From: Cranoglanis bouderius
Lineage: Eukaryota; Chordata; Actinopteri; Siluriformes; Cranoglanididae
Direction: 5' to 3'
Length of the DNA: 64,000 bases
NCBI GenBank assembly: GCA_023630585.1
Contig: CM042543.1
Coordinates: 17,980,260 to 18,044,259 of the forward strand
The notes beneath the pieces were generated by a model. That model saw only the letters and a list, made by a program, of their open reading frames with translations, was not told where the DNA came from and did not search any database. Below are positions 50,001-57,000 of this stretch, in pieces (within the stretch, counting starts at the first letter, position 1; each line of letters begins with the position of its first letter). A program made the translations under genes and the position numbers.

Positions 50001-50751
50001 TTGTGTAATGTGTCTATTATTAAGCCAGATGAGACTTATTAACGCATGTTGTTTAAAACTGATATTAAGCAACCGTCTTTCAACTTCTCTTCCTGTGGCT
50101 TATGATCAAGCTTCTCCCATTTATTTGTCCCTTATGGTAATGAGGAACATTGACATTTACTTGCCATTTACCAACGTAAAATTAAAGTACCCTGTGGACA
50201 TGATGGACATCTGTGATGACGCTTGTAATGATGCTGCCTTCATACGCTCCTCGGTTATTGATGCTCAGTTGCGTTCTAACATGTTTGTAACCGTGTACAT
50301 GTCTGTCACTAGGAAAAGCGTTTAGAAAAATAAATAATCTACCTTCGCCCACCGTAAAGGGTGAAAAGATTAGGAGACCTGTTATTAAAGGTTAGTAACA
50401 TTACTAAAGGTTAGTAACAGGTCGGACGATTGGGTATCCAAATTATTTTCTAAGCTGCACCTTGTCATTGCGACTATCAGTGAAGACCGTGAACTCTGAT
50501 TAACTATAATTCCGGTAGCACGTGAATGCGGCATTAAATTATACGTTAACGACAACCGGAGGGAGCTCAGGCAAGCAACAAGTTAACTGTTTCTCATTCA
50601 GAGTCACAGGTTAAATATGATCTAGTTGGGCTAACGTTGTACAACACTGTACTTACCTGCACATGTCGGCGAAAGCCAAAAAATTGAGTTTCTTCATCTT
50701 CTTCTCGCTGAGCCAGTAGCCCACGCGTTTACCCCGCAAAAACGTCTGCAT
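13311..50751 (-). CDS. itpk1: Inositol-tetrakisphosphate 1-kinase, complete, 10 coding exons
   Basis: ITPK1 is a cytosolic ATP-grasp kinase/isomerase acting on inositol tri- and tetrakisphosphates on the route to higher inositol phosphates. Coding exons in transcript order: 50657-50751, 40779-40803, 34091-34216, 28948-29065, 16817-16915, 16512-16552, 16042-16207, 15421-15488, 15122-15284, 13311-13651. They total 1242 nt, so 413 residues, against 414 in human. Every junction keeps phase and uses GT-AG. The protein opens MQTFLRGKRVGYWL, has DPLPAIRTLLDR, TRVAHGTNSHE, NFINHNAV-like SFINHNAVLYKVFVVGESYT, and SLFGID...VIDINAFPG. The magnesium-binding residues known from human ITPK1 fall at the same numbers (Asp281, Asp295, Asn297). 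The C-terminal 100 residues are Ser-rich and diverged but end in CVATIATKASSQ, close to human. Introns 1-4 are 5-12 kb and full of transposons. Teleost a/b paralogue assignment is not possible here. Confidence 0.95.
13784..14610 (-). mobile_element. Tc1-like transposon relic(s) in itpk1 intron 9
   Basis: It begins after a TA dinucleotide (782-783) with CAGGGCCTTGCATAAGTATC, a Tc1-type terminal repeat. Transposase-derived sequence follows on the minus strand to about 14385, then a second piece on the plus strand (about 14390-14610, around ATGGTGGTGGATCATTA). All frames are broken. The change of strand suggests two pieces rather than one element. Confidence 0.7.
15047..15102 (-). other. 21-bp inverted repeat with 14-nt loop beside itpk1 exon 9 donor
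   Basis: Arms 15047-15067 and 15082-15102 pair at 20 of 21 positions, with a 14-nt loop. The one mismatch becomes a G-U pair in the itpk1 pre-mRNA, so the stem is effectively complete there. Confidence 0.75.
15122..15284 (-). CDS. itpk1: itpk1 coding exon 9 (metal-binding core)
   Basis: Residues 247-300 plus one base. It contains SLFGIDVIINN and HAVIDINAFP, giving Asp281, Asp295 and Asn297, the magnesium ligands of the family. A 21-bp inverted repeat follows 19 nt after the donor. Confidence 0.96.
15421..15488 (-). CDS. itpk1: itpk1 coding exon 8
   Basis: Residues 224-246: DRKAIFFNSHNVSKPESSSD. Donor GTAAGTCTC. Confidence 0.94.
16042..16207 (-). CDS. itpk1: itpk1 coding exon 7
   Basis: Residues 169-223 plus one base: MAIIFSAEDL, then SFINHNAVLYKVFVVGESYT, then RPSLKNF. 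This is the central ATP-grasp strand-loop and the most conserved stretch of the protein. Confidence 0.96.
16512..16552 (-). CDS. itpk1: itpk1 coding exon 6
   Basis: A 41-nt exon encoding ICKTRVAHGTNSHE (155-168), which carries the ATP-binding Lys157 and the His167 region. Confidence 0.95.
16817..16915 (-). CDS. itpk1: itpk1 coding exon 5
   Basis: Residues 122-154 plus one base: DERICSPPFMVLNSECG to GLTFPF. The donor GTAAGT follows the first base of Ile155. Confidence 0.95.
22290..23182 (-). mobile_element. Tc1-like transposon relic with transposase N-terminus
   Basis: On the minus strand a frame starting near 22836 reads MKSKELSLPVKQAII, then NKPIREITETLG, a paired-type helix-turn-helix typical of Tc1 transposases. 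Frames break soon after. The right end carries GTCCAAATAATTATGG, a Tc1 terminal repeat of fish. The catalytic DDE part is missing or unrecognisable. Confidence 0.7.
23400..24590 (-). pseudogene. Decayed hAT-type transposase (BED finger/dimerisation remnants)
   Basis: Three minus-strand pieces fall in order. Near 24440-24590 there is LSISHGGENELTQHTATEMHKKA, resembling the zinc-finger start of SCAND3/ZMYM-type hAT proteins; positions and key residues are the SISHGG and paired His. A middle piece lies near 24100-24180. At 23409-23760 comes FVTACIGKWFDFS and PIGLCDELCFPDLE, like their C-terminal part. Stops and frameshifts separate the pieces. Its 5' side is cut by mariner-like copy 1. The family call rests on remembered similarity only. 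Confidence 0.5.
24597..25008 (-). mobile_element. Mariner-like MITE, copy 1
   Basis: Terminal repeats are CAGGGTGTCCCAAAAGTCTC at left and the inverted TGTATGGAGATTTTTGGGAC version at right, with TA before the left end. The minus strand carries a truncated transposase N-terminus (LTKEE, GSGSCRKVAMDFNR), which is an IS630/mariner-type helix-turn-helix. A TA microsatellite (about 24884-24945) separates that start from the terminal repeat. It is a non-autonomous internal-deletion derivative. Confidence 0.85.
25459..25980. mobile_element. 522-bp Tc1-type MITE with TA target duplication
   Basis: Ends CAGTACTGTGCAAAAGTTTT and its inverse (AAAATTTTGCACAGTACTG) are flanked on both sides by TA (25457-25458 and 25981-25982). 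There is no transposase frame. The boundaries are exact. Confidence 0.9.
27283..27310. repeat. (CA)n microsatellite, impure
   Basis: CA repeats with ACATACAC interruptions. Confidence 0.85.
28380..28735 (-). mobile_element. Tc1-like transposon fragment
   Basis: Minus-strand transposase-derived sequence, recognisable from the plus-strand strings TGGTTGAGATCAGGTGACTG and CCCCCCAGAGCATAACAAAG, which recur in fish Tc1 copies. Both ends are lost. A GC-rich piece starting GGGGGCTTTCACACTGGCAG (about 28195) precedes it and looks like one end of a hAT-type MITE. Confidence 0.6.
28948..29065 (-). CDS. itpk1: itpk1 coding exon 4
   Basis: Residues 83-121 plus one base: DYIDAHPETIVLDPLPAIR, with the ATP-side Arg near 106. 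Donor GTATAG. Confidence 0.95.
29271..29312. repeat. (CA)n microsatellite, impure
   Basis: CA run with AAACAC interruptions. Confidence 0.9.
29896..29962. repeat. (CA)n microsatellite
   Basis: About 33 uninterrupted CA units. Confidence 0.97.
30451..30942 (+). mobile_element. Tc1-like internal-deletion derivative with 110-bp terminal repeats
   Basis: Left arm 30451-30560 and right arm 30833-30942 are near-perfect inverted repeats of 110 bp beginning CAGTGGGTATAGAAAAGAAT, flanked by TA on both sides. Between them the plus strand keeps only the transposase C-terminus, read as LKTAVHKRSPSNL, LEQFCKEEWANIA, ETYPNRLKAVIKAKGG. A second relative lies at 38550-38971. Confidence 0.9.
31013..31206 (+). 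mobile_element. tRNA-derived SINE, near full length
   Basis: The head has an A box (TAGCTCAGTGGTTAAGG) and a B box (GAGTTCAAATCCCAG), so a tRNA-type internal promoter. The tail (CTCTGGATAAGGGCGTCTGC, then AAATGCCATAAATG) is of the LINE2-like kind shared by many fish SINEs. It is not a tRNA gene, because the anticodon arm does not fold as a normal tRNA and the tail is SINE-type. Confidence 0.88.
32506..33330 (+). mobile_element. SINE interrupted by a MITE
   Basis: The SINE head AGCTCCCGAGTGGCGCAACA runs to about 32530 and its body resumes at about 33018 (GGTTCAAGCATTTGAC, then GTGGGAGGGATGGCATTACT). The 487-bp gap is the MITE listed separately. Beyond 33330 the tail degenerates into repeated GGACGTCA units. 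Confidence 0.7.
32531..33017. mobile_element. 487-bp MITE with GGTACGTTC terminal inverted repeats
   Basis: Left end GGTACGTTCACACATACAGC and the inverted right end match at 20 of 22 positions. Subterminal TCGCTG/AGTCGC motifs recur inside. There is no transposase. The target duplication is unclear: A-rich flanks on both sides (GAAAA | TAAAG) allow a short AAA. The superfamily is unassigned. Confidence 0.8.
34091..34216 (-). CDS. itpk1: itpk1 coding exon 3
   Basis: Residues 41-82, including EEQGPLDVIIHKLTD, the segment with the substrate-contacting Lys near position 59. Phase 0 on both sides. Confidence 0.95.
34932..35945 (-). mobile_element. Tc1-like transposon relic with most of a transposase
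   Basis: It begins after TA (34930-34931) with CAACCCCAATTCCGGGGTAT, then AAAAAAGTTGGGACAG. The minus strand reads transposase pieces in overlapping frames: NTIRRCIHRVKLRLYCAKQK, HWARSHLIWTVAQWNRVLWS, DESTFQIVFG and a DNAKPHSA-like block, so the DDE region is partly present but frameshifted. The right terminal repeat is lost. Confidence 0.8.
35994..36519 (+). mobile_element. Tc1-like transposase C-terminal fragment plus right terminus
   Basis: The plus strand carries broken transposase 3' sequence (CCAGCAGGACAATGATCC, the QQDNDP block; then CCCATAGAAAACCTGTGGGG, the PIENLWG block) and ends in TTAGTGGAGGGCACTG before TA (36520-36521). The left half is missing. Confidence 0.8.
36520..36780. 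repeat. Compound trinucleotide tract (ACT/CCT/AAT)n
   Basis: About 260 bp of ACT, CCT and AAT/ATT units. A shorter tract of the same kind (34877-34930) lies on the other side of the two Tc1 relics, so the transposons probably split a pre-existing tract. Confidence 0.9.
37131..37206. repeat. (CA)n microsatellite
   Basis: About 37 pure CA units, the longest perfect CA run in the window. Confidence 0.97.
38478..39053 (+). mobile_element. Chimeric Tc1: one element's termini around another's 3' half
   Basis: The outer ends (CAGTGGAGTCCAAACACCTA and the inverse of CAGTGGGGTCCAAAAGTCTG) are flanked by TA on both sides. Inside, about 38550-38971 matches the 30451-30942 family: transposase C-terminus and right terminal repeat ending CTATTCCCACTG, then TA. 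Confidence 0.8.
40197..40512 (+). repeat. Dispersed repeat family A, copy 6
   Basis: CATCC head, GGGGGACACC and GATGGGGTGCC block, GTCTTTGGACTGGGGGAGG core, CTAACCACTAAACCACC tail. It is the only copy outside the left 10.5 kb, and has the same orientation as all the others. Confidence 0.8.
40779..40803 (-). CDS. itpk1: itpk1 coding exon 2, 25-nt micro-exon
   Basis: Only 25 nt: it completes Arg32 and adds KRGIEVVQ, residues 33-40. It has a CTTTTAG acceptor and a GTAAGC donor. It joins exons 1 and 3 in phase, and the encoded residues match human ITPK1 (KRGMEVVQ), so it is real despite its size. Confidence 0.92.
40937..40981. other. Two adjacent perfect AT-rich palindromes
   Basis: 40937-40952 (GCCAATATATATTGGC, 16 bp) and 40962-40981 (20 bp) are each their own reverse complement. 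They lie about 130 bp upstream, in transcript sense, of the 25-nt exon 2 of itpk1. Confidence 0.85.
41177..41627 (-). mobile_element. Mariner-like MITE, copy 2
   Basis: Intact at both ends, with TA on each side (175-176 and 628-629). The minus strand gives a transposase N-terminus of about 75 codons: LTKEERIEIILMAGSGSCRK, MDFNRK, SVANQLRSGRPPTSTDEG. A TA microsatellite (about 41471-41544) sits between the start of that frame and the right terminal repeat. Confidence 0.88.
41997..42425 (+). mobile_element. Mariner-like MITE, copy 3 (right end truncated)
   Basis: Same family as copy 2 but inverted, 370 bp away. The left end CAGGATGTCCCAAAAGTCTC follows TA. A TA tract (42089-42148) occupies the same place as in copies 1 and 2. 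The transposase N-terminus is frameshifted near its start, and the right terminal repeat stops after CCCCTATGTAT. Confidence 0.85.
42490..42786 (+). mobile_element. tRNA-derived SINE, second type
   Basis: The head is the same as at 31013 (TAGCTCAGTGGTTAAG, GAGTTCAAATCCCAG), but the 3' half differs: TGGATGGGTTAAATGCAGAG, AAGTATGGGTTACCATAC, then a CACTTTCACTTT tail. So two SINE subfamilies with one promoter head are present. Confidence 0.82.
43206..44246. mobile_element. Outer MITE carrying a nested MITE
   Basis: The left end TGCATCTCAATTCGCCTACT and the inverted right end (TGCATCCCAATCTGCCTACT) match at 17 of 20. The ends belong to a MITE type common in teleosts. Removing the nested element leaves about 560 bp. 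Confidence 0.65.
43653..44127. mobile_element. 475-bp Harbinger-like MITE with TTA target duplication
   Basis: The ends AGCGGCGGTCGCACTAGACT and the inverted AGCGGCAGTCACACTAAACT continue to about 30 bp of terminal repeat. They are flanked by TTA on both sides (43650-43652 and 44128-44130), the 3-bp TWA target of PIF/Harbinger elements. There is no coding capacity. Confidence 0.8.
45776..45840. repeat. (TG)n microsatellite
   Basis: About 30 TG units followed by an impure GA stretch. Confidence 0.96.
47019..47053. repeat. (CA)n microsatellite
   Basis: About 17 CA units. Confidence 0.95.
47645..49607 (-). mobile_element. Full-length Tc1 relic with a nested mariner-like MITE
   Basis: The ends CAGTTTTTTGCAAAAGTTTG and the inverse of CAGTTGAATGCAAAAGTTTG are flanked by TA on both sides. 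Without the 374-bp insertion it measures about 1.59 kb, the usual Tc1 length. The minus strand has broken transposase pieces, for example TVKHGGGCIVLWCFVAASGT (HGGGS-type block). Many stops make it inactive. Confidence 0.85.
48967..49340 (+). mobile_element. Mariner-like MITE, copy 4, inside Tc1
   Basis: Starts AGGGTGTCCAAAAAGTCTAC and ends GACTTTTGGGACACCCTG. The plus frame from 49070 reads RLTKEERIEIILMAGSGSCR and MDFNRKHGEHIT before a frameshift. It lacks the long TA tract of copies 1-3, having only a short TATATTCTATA at that place. Confidence 0.88.
50657..50751 (-). CDS. itpk1: itpk1 coding exon 1
   Basis: Codons 1-31 plus two bases, starting at ATG 50751. It contains the substrate-side start of the fold (GKRVGYWLSEKK). 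Donor GTAAGT at 50656 leftwards. Confidence 0.95.
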
Positions 50752-51334
50752 GTCTCTCGGTCCAGATGTGCCTGTGACTCGACGTTAGAGCTCCAACGAC
50801 TACAGGAAACCGTTCACTTACACACAACCCTGACAAGACAAGGCATGAGAGCTGATTAGCTAGCTATAGGATAACTGACAGATGTACAGCGAGCGTGTTA
50901 ACTGTCATTTAAATAACGGTTACAACGCTAGAAAACTTCAACCTGAATCCCAAAAATCAGACCAGTGCTGAGCAAAGTGATGATGCTCTAGTTAAAATAC
51001 TAATCGTTAACAGTCATGACTACAAAACTGTGAGGAGGACATATAATTAATCACACTAGCACTATTAAACAAGGCGTTACACACTCTCTCTCCTCTCGGT
51101 TGGTAGGTAAATTTCTCAAATGTCGGCTGGCTAACTTGTTTTTCTCATCCGTTTGGTCTGAGAAACACATAGCGTAGCTAGCTAGCAGCAACGTAACGCA
51201 TCGCTTAGTTTATCCTCAAAGCCGTTAAACTACTGATGTGACATTAGATGGCTTTAGATTTCAAATAAGGTTGTATTTAAAACCACCGGGCCACATTTGT
51301 GACGGAGACCAACAAAACTTGTTCAGTTACCTAC

Positions 51335-51560
51335 CGAGCTAGCTAGCGAAGACATCTCCCATTCCGTCGGATAAAGCTGCCGGGTTTAGCTAGCTGGAAG
51401 CCTGTGCTGCGTGATTCTCCATTATCTTTACCGGTGAATGTCGTAGTCAGGCGCGCGAGGAGACAAAACAGAAAATGAAATATGAAGTCCAATCGCGCTA
51501 AAATCGCCAAGTGAAGAACCCCTGGGTTGATCACACCCTCGTGACGTAAGGCCGGCCTCA
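51335..51560 (-). promoter_or_regulatory. itpk1: Probable itpk1 5' non-coding exon and promoter
   Basis: On the minus strand a good donor, GTAGGT (51329-51334), follows a CpG-rich stretch ending CTAGCTCG. Upstream lie GCCGGCC and TGACGTAA (51542-51549 on the plus strand), a CRE-like site. A splice into the region just upstream of the coding exon (a CAG or TAG acceptor within 50752-50810) would give a 5' UTR intron. It is inferred from position and motifs and no transcript is available. Confidence 0.45.
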
Positions 51561-51580
51561 TTTAGTCATACCGCCAGCGC

Positions 51581-51583
<3 letters not shown>

Positions 51584-51633
<50 letters not shown>
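51584..51633. repeat. (CA)n microsatellite upstream of itpk1
   Basis: About 25 CA units immediately upstream of the putative itpk1 promoter. Confidence 0.96.
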
Positions 51634-51634
<1 letters not shown>

Positions 51635-53600
51635 CGCCCCCTGCTGCTCAACACAGTGACTTTCTGTTTTGTACTTCTGTATTTCCTCTAGATAGCGCAA
51701 TTGTCCTAACAATCCCGCTTTTCACGTTCAATCGTTCGTATTCCTCGGATTAAGGCGTACAAAATCACACACTAAACAATTCAAAAACAAAGCTTAATTT
51801 AACAGCAAATGTGTATTATCATTTCTGATGTTTAATCAAGTCATGAAAAACCTTTAAAACATTTTCACACGTGCAGTTCTGACATTTAGGAGCCAGGAAA
51901 AGCAATGGTGCTAATGTAATAAAATACTGTTCATAGCCAATCCCTAAATTACAACAGTTTTATATCTAAAAATGTAATGTTACATGTGTCTACAATATGT
52001 GTGTAGTGTAACTATGGATTATTCAGCAAATAAACACATATATAGTCCCCTCTGAATGTATTGGAACTGCAAGGCCAATACTTTTGCTTTTGCTGTAGAC
52101 ATTTGGGTTTGAGATCGAAAGACGAATATTTCAGCTTTCATTTCCTGGTATTTACATCTAGATGTGTTAAAAAAAACATGGCACATTTGGTGGCAGACCA
52201 CTTGATTTTTAGGTGAGAAAAGTATAGGAACAGATGTCTTAAAGTAAATTAATAGTAAATAACACTTAATATTTGGTTGCATATCCCTTATTCCTCTGCT
52301 TGCAATAACTGCATCAAGCAGGTGACCCACTGACATTACTAAACTGTTCTTAACATTCTTCTTTTGTGTTGTTTTTCCAGGATTGTACTACAGCTTCTTT
52401 CAGCTGTTGTTTATTTCAGAGGGTTTCTCCCTTCAGTCTCCTCTTCAGGAGATGAAATGCTGCTCAACTGGGTTAAGGTCTGGTGATTGACTTGGCCAGT
52501 CTAAAACCTTCCACTTTTTTCCCCTAATAAAGTCCTTTGTTATGTTGGCAGTGCGTTTTTGGATCATTGTCTTGCTGCATGATAAAGTTCCTCCCAATTA
52601 GATTGGATGCATTTCTCTGTAAATTGGTAGACAGAATGTTTCTGTAAACTTCTGAATTCATTCTGCTGCTACCATCATGAGTTACATCATCAATAGAGAT
52701 TAGTGAACCTGTTCCAGAAGCGGCCATGCAAGCCCAAGCCATGACACTACCTCCACCATGTTTCACAAATGCGCTTGTATGTTTTGGATCATGAGCAGAT
52801 CCTTTCTTTCTTCACACTTTGGCCTTTAATCTTGGTTCCAGAACTTTTGTGACTCATCTCTGTATTTCTTTGTGAATTCCAATTTGGCTTTCTGCTTCAT
52901 ACTGTTCGCATCTTGTGGTATGGCCTCTATACTTCTGCACTTGAAGTCTTCACTCAATTGGTGAATTGTGATACCTTCCCCCCTGCCCTGTGGAGATTGT
53001 TTGTGATAACTAACTGTTGTTTTTGGGGTTTTCTTCACAGCTCTCCCAATGTTTGTCATCAACTGCTGTTGATTTCTTTGACCGGCCTGTTGCATGTCTG
53101 GTTTTTAGTACACCAGTGGTTTCTTTGTTTTTAGGATATTCCAATTTGTTGTATTGGCTATGCCTAATGCTTGTGCAATGGCTCTGATTGATTTTCCCAG
53201 CTTGCTTTTCTCCTAGCTCTCTGATCTTCATGTTGGTTTATCCTTTTTAACAACAAATGCAGTCTTCACAGGAAAAACCCAGGGCTCAAATCAAGAGTAG
53301 ACATTCAGAGCTATTAATTCTTAAAAACATTCAGTTTAACAGGGCATACCTAGGCAGCAAGAAACACCTATAAGTCACGTATATGTTTCACCAATATGTT
53401 TTATCACTCAAAAAATGGGTAGGTTCAAACAAAAACTGTTTATTTACTTTCTTTCTATTTTTTCCTCTCATATTTTTCCCATAATCATGCAACTTTATAT
53501 ATTGCTAACAAAGCCCCTAGAAGAGGGAGGTGGCAGCAGGTTTATTCTTTTTTATTATTTAAAAATAAAATACTGAGATGACTAGTCATATTAGCCAGCA
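51634..53600. other. Intergenic stretch between itpk1 and plk4
   Basis: Mostly a Tc1 relic (52043-53430). The remainder is AT-rich, with no recognisable gene. Confidence 0.75.
52043..53430 (-). mobile_element. Tc1-like transposon relic
   Basis: The left part has AGTCCCCTCTGAATGTATTG, a fish Tc1 terminal repeat. The minus strand has transposase pieces in order: KIRELGEKQAGKINQ near 53230, a middle piece around 53000, and MKHGGGSVMAWACMAASGTG with FIMQQDNDPKTH at 52530-52766. Frames are interrupted. The right end is not clear. Confidence 0.8.
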
Positions 53601-53608
53601 GACAGATG

Positions 53609-53614
53609 TTTATT
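53609..53614 (-). terminator. plk4: Candidate polyadenylation signal of plk4
   Basis: AATAAA on the gene strand, about 315 nt past the stop. A second lies at 53541-53546. Confidence 0.45.
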
Positions 53615-53928
53615 GTTGATATGTTTGTAGATCTGACTTTTCACTGAAGCCCAGGGGATACACTGTCGCAATGTAAAAATACAAATGCACAAGACAGGAA
53701 GTTCAAGAAACATACTGTACAACATAAAAATATATACTTTTCATAATTTTTGGAACAATCTGTACAACTGTTTAAAATGTATTTACAGACACTTAATGCA
53801 TTTTCAGGAAGAGAATTTACAATGGAGGAAGTAAAAAAAAAAGAAAAGAAAAAAAAGGAAATGCTTTTGACTGCTTTTCACCATGCCTGGTGATCAGAGC
53901 ATAGGCTTTTCTGTGTAAGTGTTGCTGC

Positions 53929-54028
53929 TCAGCATCGTGCAGCAGGACTTGCCAAAAGGCTCAGAATGGATGAAAGGCAATGCAGCTTCTCCTTAACCAG
54001 CTCAGGTAACTTCTCATTCTCCTTATAC
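53929..54028 (-). CDS. plk4: plk4 exon 16 and stop
   Basis: Residues 903-935 and stop TGA (53929-53931): YKENEKLPELVKEKLHCLSS, the PB3 C-terminal helix. Confidence 0.95.
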
Positions 54029-57000
54029 CTAATCAGAGATAGGTACGGTCAGGAATAAGCAATACTTATTTTTTTAATAGATCACTTTTGTTCCACATTG
54101 TTTTAATAGAAGTGCTTTACCGGGTGATGTGTCCTTCAGGAGAGGTGAATGTAATGCAGGAGACTCCTGCCTGGACCACCAGCTGGGACCCATCATTAAA
54201 CTGAACCCATACTTCTCCACTTGTTAGCTAAAAATCAAATAAAATAGAAACACATGATAATTTGATTAAGAATTAACTGCTTTAATGTATGGAGTGACGA
54301 TTATCTATTTCAGACAAGGTGAGTTTTGTGCAGCATCCAAGACATTTTTAATTCTTGTACTTCATGTCTCAAGAGACACTGCAAGAGCAGTAAATATTTC
54401 ACCTGAGAGGCCCAGCCGATGTTGGGTACAAAGAGGGACTTGAGCACTTTTCCCGCACTGACGCTACATCCATCTTTGGCTGACTGCGGTGAGCTGCCTT
54501 TAGCCAAACTGGTTGTCGTAAAATCAGACCCACTGTAGGAAATCATCTAGTTATGTAAGGGGGAGAAAGGCAAATATATTACAACCTGGCATTTGCAACA
54601 TTATACACACAAATGCATCATAAACATACTTTAAACGCGTCTTACAGAAGGGGTGATGTGGGGTTGCTGAGGTGGACTCAGGCACACTTGAGCAACCTCA
54701 ACAGGAGCTGTGGGAGCCCGATCAGAGGCAGGCTGGGCCACTGGGCAGGAGGAGGCAGAGTTAGTGGGCCTTCTGAAAAACACATGAAACAAATATATGC
54801 AAGAGTGAGGCTGAGACAACAGATGGGAAATTGTAGTACAATGGTCCTGCTAGACATTAAATACAAATGATTGGAGAGAAATCACTATCTTAGAGCATGT
54901 CAGAGACTGAGGTCTGGAAATATATATTCCAAACTCGGAGGAGTGGTATACAGTATATCAGAAGAACAGTCTGACCTGCCAATAGTTATGGGGAAGAATG
55001 GAGTGGATCCAGCACTACGCTGCTCCTCAGTACTGATGGCAGCCTCCAGAGACAGACACATCCTGTGCCCCTGACACAAAGACAAACATATTGAACTTAC
55101 TCTATGTAGCTACTGTGGTGTTTAAATAGAATCTTTAATAGATGGTGCAACAACGAATGACCTGAGTGATCAGAACAGTAGCACAAGAAAGCACTTCATT
55201 GTCACACTTTGGAAACCACTGAATTATAATATTTAATGACTTAAAATCGATAAGGATTAAGTATTTAGCAGAGCAGTACCTCATCTGTGAGCTCCATGTA
55301 GCATCTGCACTCAGGGCTTACGCCGCTTAAACCTACATCCCCTTTCACTGTGTACGACTTGCCACTTTTCTCCACCACTCGCACCTGATCGCTTGTTCTA
55401 TGGGTTTTTGCACCTAAACAGGTGAATAAATAATGAGGACCGAGTGGATATGCAGACTCTTAGCAACAAAAATAAACTTGTCAAACTTGTCTTCTATAAT
55501 GAGACAAAGGCACTGCCAAGGTCGTATTGCACATGTATCACAAAGGTCTTATTACATCTCAGAAATAAAAACGTTTATAAATGTATATATACACATACCA
55601 TTTCTACAGTCGGAAAAATAACTACAGATATGATAAATGAGTAAAATTTGAACTTACAGTTAAAACTTACAGTACCCACCATCATAGAAGCACATTTCCA
55701 GGTCTGCATTGGGAGAGTTTTCCATTAACATGCACTTGGCAAACTTGGTGTACAAGGTTACTTTTGGAGTCTTTGATTTCACCAACTGAACAAACTTGGT
55801 GGCATATTGGTACTTCTTCCAGTACTTCTCTAAATGATAAAACAATTCATACATGAAAAAAATTTATTCCCTCTACATGAGGGCATATACATAGAATAAA
55901 TTAACTTTAGCAAACAAACAGCAACCATAAATATAAATTCAGAATCCTGTTAAGTCTTCCAAATAGTACCTGGCAAATCTTCATAGCTGCATATAAAAAT
56001 GTCTTCTGGGGGCGAGGGTGGATGATCCAGCACAGGGAAACCTTTCCCATCGTTGGGCTGGTACACAGTAACCTGTACAGGCAGACAAATAATACTCAAG
56101 TCACCGAGTTCTTTTTAATATAATGTCTTATTTTTTTAATATAGAGAAAATGTCAGCAAATAAACAAATGAGTGAGCGATTCCTTTACCATGGAGCCATC
56201 AGAGGATATCCTCAGTACTTCCTTGACCCTCTCCTGAGCTCCTTGGCCTTTTAGAAGCTCCATACACACCTCTCCTGTATCTAGGATACTGACCTAAAGA
56301 GGAAACATATTAGCATATTATGCACATGCAATCCCAATATTAATTCACAGTAGCAGAGTACAAATTTCGTCCATGTTGGTCCACATCACACAAAACAAAA
56401 TACTCCCACTAAACCATTCTTGGGGATATGTTATATGGGGAACAGCCCTAAAGTAACCTCAACTCACCACAGCATTTTTGGTCTTCTGTCGAATGGGCTT
56501 CAGTCTGGCTGCGCTCAGAGGAGGAAACAGAGGACTCTTCCTCTCCTTTCCCTCATTAGCTTTGCTGCTGGACAGAAGAGCAGATTGGACATCTACACAG
56601 CCCTGAGGTGTTGGGAAGTGGCTCATTCCGAGCCCATCCTCCCTACAGGGACCGGGGTCACTGTGAGAAGAAGATTGATGGTATAACTGAGGAGGAAGGC
56701 CACTCGTTGCTCTCACTGTTGGTCGGTCACTGCAGGAAGACAGAGCCCCAACTGCCTCTCGCCCAGAATGGAAACTACCACTGCTGCTGTAAGTGCTGAC
56801 CTCTGCTGGTCTCTTGAAAGAACCTTACGGTTAAAAAACAAGAAGCTAAAAATAAGTAAATAATAAATAAATAAGATGATCAACATTATGTTTAATGGTT
56901 ATCACTACTGTGTTGCTTATAGGCAACACTTGCATTTAAAACTTAGATGAAAAATACTGTAACAGCTTTATGGATTTAAAAAATAAAAATAAATTAATCT

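Larger units (their letters stand above)
40804..50656 (-). other. itpk1: itpk1 intron 1 (9.9 kb)
   Basis: It holds TA-rich palindromes (40937-40981), mariner-like copies 2 and 3, a SINE (42490), nested MITEs (43206-44246), TG and CA microsatellites, and a full-length Tc1 relic with a mariner-like insertion (47645-49607). No gene is seen at 44250-45770, 46000-47000 or 49610-50650. Confidence 0.8.

Noticed and set aside
54533..54546. Alternative acceptor CCTACAG for plk4 exon 14
   Set aside because: It would remove 14 nt and break the reading frame; the upstream ACTAG acceptor keeps phase.
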